Assembly (NCBI GenBank): GCA_026874595.1
Contig: CM049309.1
Span: 7,464,576-7,528,575, forward strand
Direction of reading: 5' to 3'
Length of the DNA: 64,000 bases
Origin: Sipunculus nudus
Taxonomy: Eukaryota; Annelida; Sipuncula; Golfingiida; Sipunculidae
Made by a program: the position numbers and the translations under genes. The first letter of the stretch is position 1; the number at the start of each line of letters is the position of its first letter. Under the pieces are notes generated by a model that was not told where the DNA came from, did not search any database, and worked only from the letters and a program-made list of their open reading frames with translations. This document shows, in pieces, positions 1 to 12,294 of this stretch.

Positions 1-766
1 ACCTTGACATGCAAACCAGGCCGTTGAATAGTACTAGAACCAGACATGCTAATCAATCCGTTCCACCCACAGGAATAATGTTCATAATGTCATCTTGGTA
101 GTAGCAAGGTGATCAGTTACGATTAATAACATGTAGACGCAAAGTTAGAAAATGCAAATTTGAAAATTCCCTAAATACAAACAGCACATACATACTTAAA
201 TCTCCTAGCTCCAAATCGAGAGACAGGTGATTTCATTCCTACAAAGATGCTACGATGTTTCATACAAACATTATATATTTATATACTGCGGATGTCTCTA
301 TGTTCGCCTGGGTTTCAGAATCGCAAGATTCGCGAGAGAGCCATAAATCGGAAAATAAAACCTTGAATATGAGGTTCCATCGTCGAATGCAGGTTGAAAA
401 GTAAAATATTGTTATTTTGAATAATAATACAGCCTTTATGCAATTATGCGAAGTAATACAAAAAGTAAAAATCGCGAATTTTCACCCCCTCGAATATGAA
501 GGAAACATTAGGGAAGTTAATAGCGCTCAGAGAGATAATAAATAGCCAAAGTGCGCGAAATGCACGAAACATCCACAAGGAACACTCAGTAAAAAGCTGA
601 CCCCATCATCATATGTTTGGAACCCATCGGCTCAGGTGCAAAATAATCAACGGCATGGGTGGGGGCAATCAACAAAATTATCACTAATGCAGCTAATTGT
701 TTAAAACGATAAGGAAACAAACTTGTCGTAGAATAGAGCACGGGGGGGGGGGGGAATGGAATTAGT
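1..766. other. Non-coding, AT-rich upstream sequence
   Basis: No open frame or motif that I recognise on either strand. It contains a G homopolymer at about 742-754 just before the tandem duplication. Confidence 0.6.
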
Positions 767-1133
767 TTGTGGAAAAAAATTACGATTCTTTATTTGTTGC
801 ATACATACATATATATAAAACAGTGATATTTTTACTGAGCATATACTGAAATATTACTTTGGCGGATAAACATTTTTCCGCTCTTGGGATGTTTTGAATT
901 TCGGTTTCCAGGTTCTATTCACAGCATAGCGATAACGTTCAGACTTTTCATTGTGGAAAAAAATTACGATTCTTTATTTGTTGCATACATACATATATAT
1001 AAAACAGTGATATTTTTACTGAGCATATACTGAAATATTACTTTGGCGGATAAACATTTTTCCGCTCTTGGGATGTTTTGAATTTCGGTTTCCAGGTTCT
1101 ATTCACAGCATAGCGATAACGTTCAGACTTTTC
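767..1133. repeat. Perfect 184-bp tandem duplication
   Basis: Bases 767-950 are repeated at 951-1133. The second copy begins with the same TTGTGGAAAAAAATTACG and ends at CAGACTTTTC. I see no difference between the copies apart from the last base. Such identity suggests either a very recent duplication or an assembly artefact. No coding content. Confidence 0.9.
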
Positions 1134-1857
1134 TTTTATTTTGTGTTAGGTAAGATCTTGGCATCTTCCAGGAATACATGAATTAAAGTCTTATTTTTGT
1201 GTCATGGGAAGAATTAAGATTTTCATTTGGTGTGTTGGTTGGTAGGTTTGTCTGTTAGCAACGCTTGTTAAAGACTTGCACGGAAATCTTGAAGGAATGT
1301 TTTGGAGGTAATCTGGATCGCCAAAATATATCAATTTATTTTTTTTACATAGTAAGATAGGCTAATATCTTTATCCCGACCATGGTCATTGTGATTCAGT
1401 GGTATTTGGGACCGATTCCAAGCATGGATTTGAAGAATCGAAATACACTGGCCTAGTGTAGGACACAACGGTGTACATTTAAGCTAAAGGACTAAACGAC
1501 TGGTTATTAATAGTTTTTGTGGCGACATTACGGTCAAATTAATGCTAAGTATAACATGTAAACAAGAACAATTTTTTAGATAATCTTGAGGGCAAGGCAT
1601 AATTTATTAAAATCTTCAGAAAACTTCAGTGCCAATAAATGCAACATTATGTCTATTTTTGTATTGCTTCCGTGTTATATTTTCTTAATTATTTGTCATT
1701 CGTTAATAGAATAGGAATATCTAATTTAACACATTTTCAGAATATTTCTTTTTGATTCCGAGGTTTCGAACTTCCAGAGTTTCTTTTGGGAAGATATAAC
1801 GATTTCCATTCGTAAAATAAGGAAGATCTTTATTCAATAAAATTTATAAACTGTCCC
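1134..1857. other. Non-coding, nothing recognised
   Basis: AT-rich sequence without a supported ORF, RNA gene or repeat boundary. Confidence 0.5.
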
Positions 1858-2040
1858 CATTTATTACAGAAGAAAAAAATTTCATAAATAAAATGTAATA
1901 AACGGTGCCTTTTCATTGCAGAAGGAAGATTTTCCATAAATAAGTTTTTCTAATCAGTTTTCATTTATTGCAGAAGGAATATTTTCCATAAATAAATTTA
2001 AAGAAACAATTCCACTTCGTTTCAGAAGGAAGTTTCCAAA
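1858..2040. repeat. Degenerate ~55-bp tandem repeat
   Basis: A block of the type 'TTATTGCAGAAGGAA...TTTCCATAAATAA' recurs about three to four times (near 1860, 1915, 1965 and 2020) with substitutions. It overlaps the 3' part of the minus-strand candidate ORF at 1961-2236, which lowers confidence in that ORF. Confidence 0.55.
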
Positions 2041-2236
2041 AAAATACTGCAATATCAGAAATATCAGCTGTGTTTCGAAAGGACTGAAATCCATTAAATG
2101 CGTTCCCTATTAAGTTTGCCCAATCGTTTTCCTTGTTCTTGGCGTTTTCTTCAAACACCAAAGCCCCGGGATTTCGGATCTGAATACTGAGTGTCATTAG
2201 TAATATGAAGCAGATTTCAAGGAAAGATGCTTTCAA
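1961..2236 (-). CDS. Candidate small secreted protein ORF (91 aa), unrecognised
   Basis: A 91-codon minus-strand ORF opens with a plausible signal peptide: residues 1-20 begin MKASFLEIC and continue with a hydrophobic stretch FILLMTLSI. A polar acidic region follows around residues 30-45, then a moderately hydrophobic C-terminus. The last third lies inside a degenerate tandem repeat and ends at a repeat-derived stop. I do not recognise a family. It could be the first coding exon of a small secreted protein, or chance; no splice donor or second exon is evident. Confidence 0.2.
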   Translation of the reverse strand: MKASFLEICFILLMTLSIQIRNPGALVFEENAKNKENDWANLIGNAFNGFQSFRNTADISDIAVFFWKLPSETKWNCFFKFIYGKYSFCNK

Positions 2237-5200
2237 TAGATACCATTACTCTGCGACCATAATGAAGTACATTAATTATTTGACCTTTTCCTCACAAAAG
2301 CTTACCTTTCCTTTGCGTAAGATTATACATTTCCGAATGAACAGGCAATTTAAAATCCTTGCATACAAACCATGAAGTGTGAACTTTTTTCAATCGCGGA
2401 TTCTTAAGAAACAAGGGAAGGAGGACCGAGAAAACAACGTCTGTAAGTAGTCCGGGGGCCCTGTATCCGAATGCGACAGGTGATGACATGGGCGTATTGA
2501 TCCGTGCTAATGAGGGTTTCATCGTGCACCCTTGTCAGCATTCGCAGCAAAAACAAGTGCTTGCTTAATGAGAAGGATCAATCTGGGTTTGTTAGTTCTC
2601 AGCTATAGTGGCAAATACAAGATCTAAACGTAATTAGGTTAGTACACGCTTTTCTAGAGTGCTGAAGATTTCCTTCAAATTACAACCAACCCCGTGCTCC
2701 GCCTCCCGTATGAGGATTTCATAAGCTTGAGTGTTTTACTCAAATTGTCATGACATGAGTTCTTTAGCGAATGAATAATGTTTCGCGGACTTTTTATCAC
2801 ACAAAGGAACGGAACAATCAGAGGAACTAAGTTCCCACTGCCAGAATGTAAATTTGATTATGGATATCAATAAATGAATTTTGTCAGTTCGTTAAAAGGG
2901 TTGAATATCTAATGGTCTCCTAAATATTCGTAAAAAACTGATTGGGACTGTTAATAGATTGGAATTTTCAGCGATGAGGTTTCTTCCAGTTAGCCCTTAA
3001 CAAAAGGACAAACGATGTGTCCCCAGCTATTGAACATTCCCACCAACGCCAGCCAGCATTCAGCTCCAGGGGCAGATTCATCAGGGGTGTTAACTTGTAG
3101 GTATTAATAGTATATTTTCGTTGTAATGTTGAACTTGTCCGATGAAGACATATTGACTTAACTGGTTCCCATTTTAAATATGATCAGTCTAAGGACATCA
3201 GTTTGATTTTCATAGGGGGGGGGGCAAAATTCGTGTGTTTAATAACCCCCCCCCCCCCGCCCCCGCCGCATTTTTTCGCTCTAAGGATTTGCCACCTTTG
3301 AAAACGATATTACAGCGCAGCGCAGATAGAAACGAAATCTCGTTCGGTTCTCGTGGGCACGGCATTTCAGACGGCGGGAATAGAGATGACATTATGAATT
3401 ATAGTTTCATTCATCACGGCGTGTCTGGTCTGCTTTGTTTGAATCATAGAATCCCTTAATAAGAGCAAACACTCTCACAACAGTATTAGGTATACCACCT
3501 TCAAGGGAAGCCGAGAGACTCCGCCACTCTTCTCCATTGATTTTGGGCGGGAAAGCCTGTCGGCTGCTCACAGTGGCCGTGGCGTTGGGTAAACGTCAGC
3601 TTATGGGAAAGTACAGGTGCGATAAACACGACAACTGTAGCCGTATTATTAAGCATTCACTTATGGAGACTGTGTCTATTGGCTTAATACCCAGGTGCTA
3701 ATTAAAATAACTCTCTATTGAACGTACCCGTTATGCCCTTATTCATATCTTTGTTCCGCATGACCTTATATCTGACCTTTTCTGCTTTCAAGCGTTACCT
3801 TAATCTATTTTAATTATTTGTTAAACAAGGTGAACAACGAGTTTTCGTCGCTTAGATATGTTTTAAGTGGAATAAAAAGATACACTAGACTTTCGCCTGC
3901 AACTAGGGAATATCATTTATCATATCATATTTTGTATTATATACCACAGCAAATATATTAAAAGGAAATAAACACTGATCGTGATAACTTTGGAAAAGGA
4001 CGTAGGGTTTTACGCATGCGCGCTCACGCAACCGGAACATGGTCCATCTCCATTCACAATGATAATGTGCGCTGATATCTTTTCATGCGTGCTTATTACT
4101 CGAATTTCGACATATATATTGATTTTCGTAAGCTAAAGCAAGCATAATAGTGTGCGATTAAGAAAATTGAACTTTGCCCATATCATAGTAATTGGTAAAG
4201 GTTGTACATCATGCAAGATCTTACGAATTTTGAAACCAGGAATTGAGAAATCAGACATAATAATGAAAGCAAAAGTGAAATATGTCCATCTATAAGCTGG
4301 GTTGGATAGAGACTAGGCCCTATATTTTCCAAACAGTGAAGAGTTAAGTAACTTTCGATATCACCAGAATTTTCACAAAATTTTACCAGTAGCTGTGTTA
4401 TTTAGATAAAATCCTCATGCTTTTCCTGACAAGACAATATGCAGACACAGCCCAAAAGTATGTTCCTCTACTGTAGTGAAATTCAAGGCCTCTGATGTAT
4501 AAATTGACGTGATCAACGCATTTGTTTTTCTTCTAAAATGATCTTTTAATATTTTGTCACCAGGTATGATAGACAAAGGTTACAGTCGAAAAATTAAGGT
4601 ATTATATGAGGCAATTATTGTTAATGTGCTTTGGAGGTACTTGACAATTTACGATTTTATTTCAGAAAAGCTTTGCAATAAATGTTTGACCCCCCGTAGT
4701 GCACACACACACACACATATATATATATACATTATTGAATTTATATTTCAACTTGGCAAAAATTAATTCTTTGGACCACTGATATCCGTCAGTAGAAAAC
4801 AGTATTTCAATTTGCAAATTAAAAAAATCCAAACAATATTCGGACGTTAGTTAATCGTCACTTAAGCATTGATTCCCATTTGCCAGTAGCAAATGCCAAA
4901 GATTACTGGTATGCGTGTTAATTTCAATTCTTCAGGATTGCCAGGAATACTGAGATACGTGTCTTGTGTCTAAAGTGTCATCCAGTACCTGCGTTTTTTA
5001 ATGGAGATATTCTCAACTAAATTTCCAGAGTAGTGGAACGTTCACTAAGGAACGTTAACAAATGTATAGATGCTCTAAGTTGTTTACTGAATATCATTCT
5101 ACGATTACATGTCGTAACCATGACAGCAAGTGTAATTTGGTCTCGACCACCAATGATCGTGTCTCCGTGAAAAGATTGTTTGGTGCTATATTTTCCACGA

Positions 5201-5779
5201 AGAAACCCTCGACTATCGAAGATACGAGCTCTCTTAAAGTGAAAACAAAAAAATGAAGAAACAAATGGCAAACAAACCTGGTTGTCATCAGTGCGAAGAT
5301 CGACAAAAATGATTCCTGGAAGTAAATGAAGAGGGTGTTTTTCAGGTACCTGGTAATTAGCAGCTATTCTGACGGTCAAATGATATTTGGAAATTTTGGG
5401 TTCACAGTGGATGGTGTTTTCGAACTTAACTGAAGATACATGTTGTTCATTTTTATGCCATGGCTAAACTTAAACACACACGACGCCTCTGAAAAAAAAT
5501 CCTTTCAATCGTTGTATGATCTTTTTTTTTAATGGCAACCACCATGGATGCAAACGTTTGCATAATGACGAAATGTGTAGGTAAACACGCCTCTATGTTT
5601 TTTTTAACATTTGCTTTTAAGTCAAGACAAACCATGTAAGATTTTGATTTTAAACAAAAAAATATCGATGGTTTTGCACTGTCCGGGAGGGAGCTTAATC
5701 ATCATTTAATCGTGCTGTTTGGATAACTGACCTCAAAAAGCTTTATCATCATTAAATCGTACTGTTAACTGACCTCATT
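2237..5779. other. Intergenic, low-complexity patches only
   Basis: No supported gene. It holds a G-run/C-run pair at about 3214-3263, an (AC)n/(AT)n patch near 4701-4728, and ordinary AT-rich DNA. Short ORFs here, such as one of 120 codons at 5017-5379, show no domain or signal and look like chance. Confidence 0.5.
3214..3263. repeat. Facing G10 and C13+ homopolymers
   Basis: A run of about ten G is followed some 25 bases later by a long C-run leading into a GCCCCCGCCGC patch. The two runs are complementary and could form a hairpin. Both are prone to slippage and sequencing error. Confidence 0.6.
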
Positions 5780-6250
5780 TTAAAGCCAGATATTCACACA
5801 CATATATAGAGTTGATTAGATGCAAAGCTAACTCTGCACATACATAGAAATGAAGTGCCTCGGCTTTTAAAAATTTTTATAATGACTCTGTGCCAGGTGT
5901 ATTTAATTTTGTTTTATCTGCAGTTTATGAGTAAACACAGTTTGTGCTCATGTTTACAAACAGAATAACCATATGACCGGGGATGATGTTGTTTGTGAGA
6001 ACATGTTAAGCATCTTTTGTCATTCCATGAACTCACGCATGGTTCATCTGATTTGTCGCCAGATATTGTTACAATCGTTGGTGTTTTAACGAGCGCCCAC
6101 GTATTATCAAAACGTGTGTGTAAACAAAACTGACAATCTATGTTACGTAGTTGACCCTTACAGTAGCTGTCGTATTCCATAGTACAGGCCTGCATGACCG
6201 TGGCTTCAACATGTTTTCAATGATTTGAAAAATAAGGTAGCATAATTTGC
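5780..6250 (+). mobile_element. Degraded relative of the TTAA MITE family
   Basis: It starts with TTAAAGCCAGATATTCAC, close to the 5' end of the TTAA elements at 14570, 33827 and 58973. The interior shows family-like fragments such as GTGTAAACAAAAC. The 3' end is not recognisable, so the right boundary is arbitrary. Confidence 0.35.
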
Positions 6251-9200
6251 ACAAAATCCTGAAATCAATCCAAAAGTTGTTTTAAATCCATAATAGAGCT
6301 CATACACTTAACATTATAACATTACATTACTAAGTTTACAACTAAGTTCAGTGTTCTTTCTGGTGGTATACATATGTTTGAATTTTTATATTACTTTTTT
6401 AACATGATTTTGTAACATTTAAAAACAATTCATTTTTTAAAAGGTACACTATATTAAGCACCTAGTAACAGCATGTCACTTTGTAGTGGACTTGTATTAA
6501 CCCACATGACAATATCTCAAAAGTTTTCTTATTTTATGGTTTTCCTCTATACTACTTTTCTCTACTGTTTAAAATTAAATTCAAAGTAAAAATTATCTAA
6601 AATATCAAATAAAATTAATGAAATAAAAAAAAAAAATTTTTTTTTGCAAATTCTGCTTACTTAATGCGTGCTTAATTTGTTACTTCATTTGCCGTCTAGG
6701 AAAAAATACATCATCAATCAATATATTGATTCGGATTATTTGACATTTTCTTGCCTCAATATGATTGCGACATTGGCCGTCTTTTGAATGGGATTTCTAG
6801 GCACAAAACACTGTACATGTTTTGTATACAACTGGGTCACATAATACGTGACGTGCTTGGAAAGTGAGGTCAGCTTGAAACCGCCTGCAGGTGCTGTCTT
6901 TGGGCTGAAGTGTTGCTAATAGCGTTAACCATTGGCTGGGACACCTGTATCAAACAACAGTACATGCCGCCAAACAAGACCGCGTGAAAACGTCCCTGGT
7001 TCAATGGATGTTAAATGGATTTATTTGGATTCTCTCAAGATGTTATTTGTTCAAATATCATATGGTATGCCCGGCTGATTGGATCGAAAAATTCATGGAA
7101 GCACTGTAGCCCAAATTGACGAACCGCAGGGCAGGTAATCAGAACGTACAGTGCACAGGAACCGAATGATATGTGACCGACTTCACGATCCTTATACCTA
7201 ATTGCTTTTTATTTCCTAAAAAATATAAGGATATCAGAAATAAAGATTTTTGATTAAAGTAAAATTTATTAAAAGGGTTTGTGTTCAACTAACTCAATGT
7301 GGAATTGAGAGGTAAGACGGATGCTTAGATATAAAAGAGTGTACGTGGGAGAGCGCAAATGCATCTTCCACCAAACCCCCTAATACCCCCCCCCCCCCCC
7401 AACAAAAACAAAAAACAAAAGCCTGACGGTCAGGCCTGTAATAAAGAAACTGAAGTGTTTTATTGGTGAAAGAGCTGCGCTGACGGTAATTATATATATC
7501 GAATTAATAAATAGGGCGATAGTATGTGATGTAAACACGCGAAACACAGGAAAAAGAACCTGAATCCTAAGTCCAGATGATCAGATAAAATTCGTTCTGT
7601 AACCGGAATCGGGAAATCCCACCAAATTACCAAGAAATTCCAATTTGACACGACTTTATATAACCAAGAGATACACCACAAATAAGAAAACACAAAGGCA
7701 GAGGAAATTGTATTCTCCGGTGGTCTCAACCCCCCTGCAGAAACTTGTGTTAAGTATTTAAGGAACTTATTCCGAAATCTGACATCTGTTACTGATGATA
7801 ATCCCTTGAATCTGTTATAAGAAAAAAAGACCAGAAACCCCCGATCCCACGGTGTTTTGAGAACTTTTCTCAACAGGTATTACCAACAGTTCATTCATAT
7901 ATCGACAGTGCAAGGTAGAAGTCACGTAAATTCGACAGATAAGGCAGGCGAATACAGAACTTTCAGTATCATTGCTAGGTGGAAACTTTATAAAGATAAG
8001 ATCGAGCACATGGAACTGAGAAAAGTTAATAAAACCGGTACATTTTTATGCACCACTGACATAGCATAATTTTCCTTTGCATATCTCAACCAACGTTGCT
8101 GATGGACAGTGAGCAAATAAATGTTCAAGGTGACATTTAAGTGAAAAGCATTATAGAAATACATGGGTTTTTGGTGGTACGAGAATTTTTTAGAATGAAT
8201 TGATGGCAAATGGGTTGGTTCATACTTGACATAAACACGATCGTGTATGCTTAATAATTGTTATATAGTCAAGAAACCATCGACCTTATATCTCATGTCC
8301 CCTCAGTGTGAGCGAGTACCCTTTTGTCTGCGCGTTTTAAAAACTGCTAATTTGTTACATGGTGATAATTCCATCATCAAAATATTTTATAGTTGTTATT
8401 GGTCGGAATAAATATTTTTGTATTATTTTAAGTATTAAGTAGAGATCTGCATTTTGTCGAATGCAAGCCTCCACCATTTATTTAATTTGCTCATATTCCG
8501 AGGTCATATTGTGCATTGGTCACTTTACATTTTTGAATATTCCTTGATGCCTTTCCTAGATCTGGATCATTTACCAGATCCACACCAAAATCAAATCGAT
8601 TATTGATCGGCTCATGCCCGAAATGCCATGAAAATTTCCTGAGATTCCTTGCATGATTGCTTGAGTTAGAAACACACGAACGGGAATGAACGCATACCCT
8701 CCGGGCGCAGGCAATGACAGTCCTTGTGGGCCGGGAATAATTTTAACTGACCCCCTGGAAGCAAGTAGTTCTGAGCCTAGTATATTCAGTTTACAAACGC
8801 TTTAACATCTAAATAGCGCGTCACGTTAAGTGGTAGGACGTTACATAGCAACTGGTTCAATAACTCTAGGTTTATATAGACCAAACGATTCTTTAAAGAA
8901 CAATATTTGATCCATTTTGAATTGATCTTCCTCTGGGCGGACTCCTCCCATTCACGGAAAAAATGATTTTGAACCCCAGCTCGTTCTCGTTCTTTGCTTC
9001 CCACGCTCTTCGGTATAGCACTCCAAAATCAAAAGCGGCGTTTGCTATGCCGTGTGACAAAATCCGAAACAGAAACTGAAAACTCAACGACTACTCCGGT
9101 TTCAAGTACCTGTCCGGAATGAGTGACGCCAGTGTCTTTTTACACAAATGGTATTTTACTAGTTGAAACCCGACAGGACATGGTATTACACTTATGGCCA

Positions 9201-10121
9201 TATATCTATACCTCTGCCAGGTGGCGACAGGTATTATGTTTTACCCTTGCTTTGTCTGTGTGCAACATTTCGATAAACGTTCTGAACAGGTTTTGTTGAA
9301 AATATGTGGGGGTTAGGATAATACCAGAGGAAAATCCATTTATTCCTGGGTAATCTTGTTCACTCTAATGTGTTTTACTTTTCAATTCAAAGGCTTCCTT
9401 CCATATTGTTCTTGATCAGTAAATCTTAAACTTATTGTGTCATAAAGCATAATATCAATTTAAAATTTCAAAAATCAATTATTAGCAAAATATCTAACTT
9501 GAAATAAATTAGCAATCTTCTCATGCTCAATATGTGTCTATTTGCATAGTCTCAATCTTGACCAAGGTGTCTGACAGTTCTTTTCATCTTATATATAAAA
9601 GGAACAGGTCGCCCTGCATGTGGCTGATTATGTAACCATGTCTTACGGTTCAGCAGACGTCCCTTTTTCAAAGTGATCTTTGGTGTTAGCCACGTTAGCA
9701 TTGCTTTCGACGGCCATAAGTTTCCAGAAAGTCTGTCTGAAGAATCAGAACACAGTGAGAGCATATTGGACTCATTTAAATGATTCAAACATCTCAGCAG
9801 GGGTGCGAGGTGCTTCATTATCGGCCATGAAGCGATCACTTTCGCGTGAACAAGTGAAAGAAAGCGTCTTGGGATTAGATACGCTCAGTAAGCCTTTGTA
9901 CATGACGGCGTCACAACTGTAGGACTGAAGCACCACGCTACCGTAAATAACCTAAGCACCAGTCTCGTTTTCATGCCAACTTCCGTTGCTATTCATTGCA
10001 TTTTCGTGATACCAGAGGGCGTCAAAACGGCAGAAAAATTAACCGGATGGCATTTTATCTGGCCGGATGATAATGTCCTTTTCGTAATTATATCATTTTT
10101 TCTGAGAGTTTCTGCTTTAAC
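6251..10121. other. Intergenic, nothing recognised
   Basis: Contains an A12/T9 palindromic run near 6626-6648 and a C-run near 7386-7400. The longest ORF (7490-7873, minus, 127 codons) has no recognisable domain or sensible start. No RNA gene or transposon end was identified. Confidence 0.45.
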
Positions 10122-10403
10122 ATGAATGTCGGTCGGGTTCTGCACGCCCTGACAGGACCACCCATGCTTCTTTTATGGATTTTGCTTGGTGTCATCTGGA
10201 CCACAGGGGGCTATCGGGGTGACATAATTGATCAACCTTCAGTTGCTGGGCAAGAAAATTCCACATTTGAATACAAAATAAGCCCGGTTGACATGAAACT
10301 CCAAATGCGCATTTCTCCGGGCTTAACAGAATGTAAGGATTACGCAACTTGTTCTAAATGTTCTAAAATAAATTTAACCATCCAATTCTGGAATATATGC
10401 TAA
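10122..10403 (+). CDS. Candidate secreted Cys-containing protein (93 aa), unrecognised
   Basis: Open frame of 93 codons with features of a real secreted protein. Residues 15-27 (MLLLWILLGVIWT) form a hydrophobic core after a short n-region, as in a signal peptide. The mature part has two N-glycosylation sequons (NST and NLT). The C-terminus has four Cys in the pattern C-x5-C-x2-C-x14-C, ending in IQFWNIC. Local base composition is less AT-rich than its flanks. A GTAAGG donor-like site at about 10333 sits before the Cys region, so the exon might instead be spliced there. I do not recognise the family. It lies upstream of HDC with no evident relation to it. Confidence 0.35.
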   Translation: MNVGRVLHALTGPPMLLLWILLGVIWTTGGYRGDIIDQPSVAGQENSTFEYKISPVDMKLQMRISPGLTECKDYATCSKCSKINLTIQFWNIC

Positions 10404-11512
10404 ATATAACTCGCTATTTTCAATGTGTAATATGTGCATCCTAAAATGTTCAAAGAATGGAAAATACATATGCGCGAAAGAATAACATACACTTTGGATT
10501 TCGATTTTTGAGAGAGGCCTTAAGCTCTGCAAGGATTAATTTCAGAATCGAAATCTAAATTTGTCTGATGGTAAAGTCAATGATAAGTTCCAGATTTATT
10601 TGAATTTCTCCACATTATTTAACTTCTATTTCTTTTATGAGCATAAAAGTCATTTTCGTATTTATTTTTCCTTTATGTAAATTCATAGGTAAGATGTCAG
10701 AATTATGTGCATCCATGATGGAAAAAAATTATTTTCATCAATACCGAACCTAATCCAAGACTGGAGAAAAGGAATAACAATGAACTTTAGTGCCTTTCGG
10801 GAATATTAAAATAAATTTCAAAAATAATTATCGGGTGCAAATCTCCCACGTAAGACTAAAATCGAGCCAAGGTCAATTTTGAAAATCAGTCATATTTGAG
10901 ATTTAGCGCAAGAATAGGTCTAAGAAAGAAAAAAAAAGAAACAAAACAACAGAAATCGATGGTTTTGACCTCGAGGGACATACGTGTGGCCCCAAAAATA
11001 TTGTGACCCAAATATTGTTAAAGAAATAAACTCTTCAACCCCAATAAGCTTCTCTACGCGGGAGGATTAATTAAACTGTTCACCACTCCCTCTCAGTGTT
11101 CTCTGTCAGATATCACCTTGGCAATAGAAGATCTAGCAACGAAGCAATCAAACAGGAGATAAAGTTCTGATAAATGCTCCGTCATTGGTAGATCTGTCCT
11201 CAATTAAAGGATTTAATTAAGGGATAAACACTACTTAATCGTGACTGACGTCAGGTTTATGTGACCCTTTAGGCACAAAATAGCCTATATCAGTGAATGG
11301 GGTTTCTTTCAAGTACAAGAAGATCGTATAGACACATGAATTCCATAGGTGTTAACCGACTCTCCTCTTGTGCTGATCATTCTTTGAGATTTATATTCTT
11401 TTGTTTTAGACCTTTTTACCTCTGACGTGGTCACTTACAACGCATGGTAATATCATGTTTGTTCTCTCTAATACCCTGAAGGAGCACGCTATATAGGTAT
11501 ATGAACAAGACC

Positions 11513-11563
<51 letters not shown>

Positions 11564-12294
11564 ATATGTGTTTGTGTGTGTGCGTGTGTGTGTCTGGGTG
11601 TGTGTGTGAGCACATCATACATATTAGAATAAAAAAAGTGCAATAAGTACAAAAGGTAAACCATAGGTTATAAAAAACACCTTGGGTTGTGACCCCGGCC
11701 TACGTATCGTATGCCCATTTGGAATACCAGGGTCGTTACATAGGTGGCGTTTCCGTATTATCATATATATGATCTCATATGAAACGTTTCACTAACTTTA
11801 TTGCCATGTCGTAATACAGTTGGTCTTCAGATCAGGATACTGCTAATACGGAACATGTAAGGGACCATATTTACAAAAAAAAGGGTATGTGTAACATGAT
11901 TTCAGTGAAGTATACTGTGGAGTGTCATCTGGAAGAGCGGGGTATAAATTTTTTTTTCCACGTACCTGTGTATTACGTGAAAATACTGGTGTCATGAGTC
12001 AATGTGAGCGTTTATACGTAAACCAGCGGAAGTGTATGGTGGAACAGGGGATCCAGCAGGTCTTTCCCGAAAAAAACATGCTTGGGTGACGTCATTATAC
12101 CCGGAAGGAGGTCGTGCAGACCCTATGCGTGAAAATAGCCCCCGTAGATATGTTCACGCATATACGCATGATTACCGCATACTTACAAAACATAAAAGCG
12201 ATTTTTATTTTCGCGTATACGCACATTCCCAGCTTTAGACAGATACTTTTGTTCCACTTGTTTAGACGGGATGGCATGTGTATGTTTTATCAAA
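10404..12294. other. Intergenic, with one microsatellite block
   Basis: No supported gene. It contains the (TC)n/(GT)n block listed separately. The remainder is AT-rich unique-looking sequence. Confidence 0.5.
11514..11615. repeat. (TC)n followed by (TG)n microsatellite
   Basis: About 24 CT dinucleotides with one interruption, then TATATG and an interrupted TG tract to about 11609. It produces an artefactual Arg/Glu-repeat ORF on the minus strand. Confidence 0.95.

Noticed and set aside
7490-7873. 127-codon minus-strand ORF
   Set aside because: No recognisable domain, low-complexity hydrophobic composition and no splice or promoter context. Consistent with chance in AT-rich DNA.
11514-11615. 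Arg/Glu-repeat protein on the minus strand
   Set aside because: Translation artefact of a (TC)n microsatellite; the same holds for 44022-44279.
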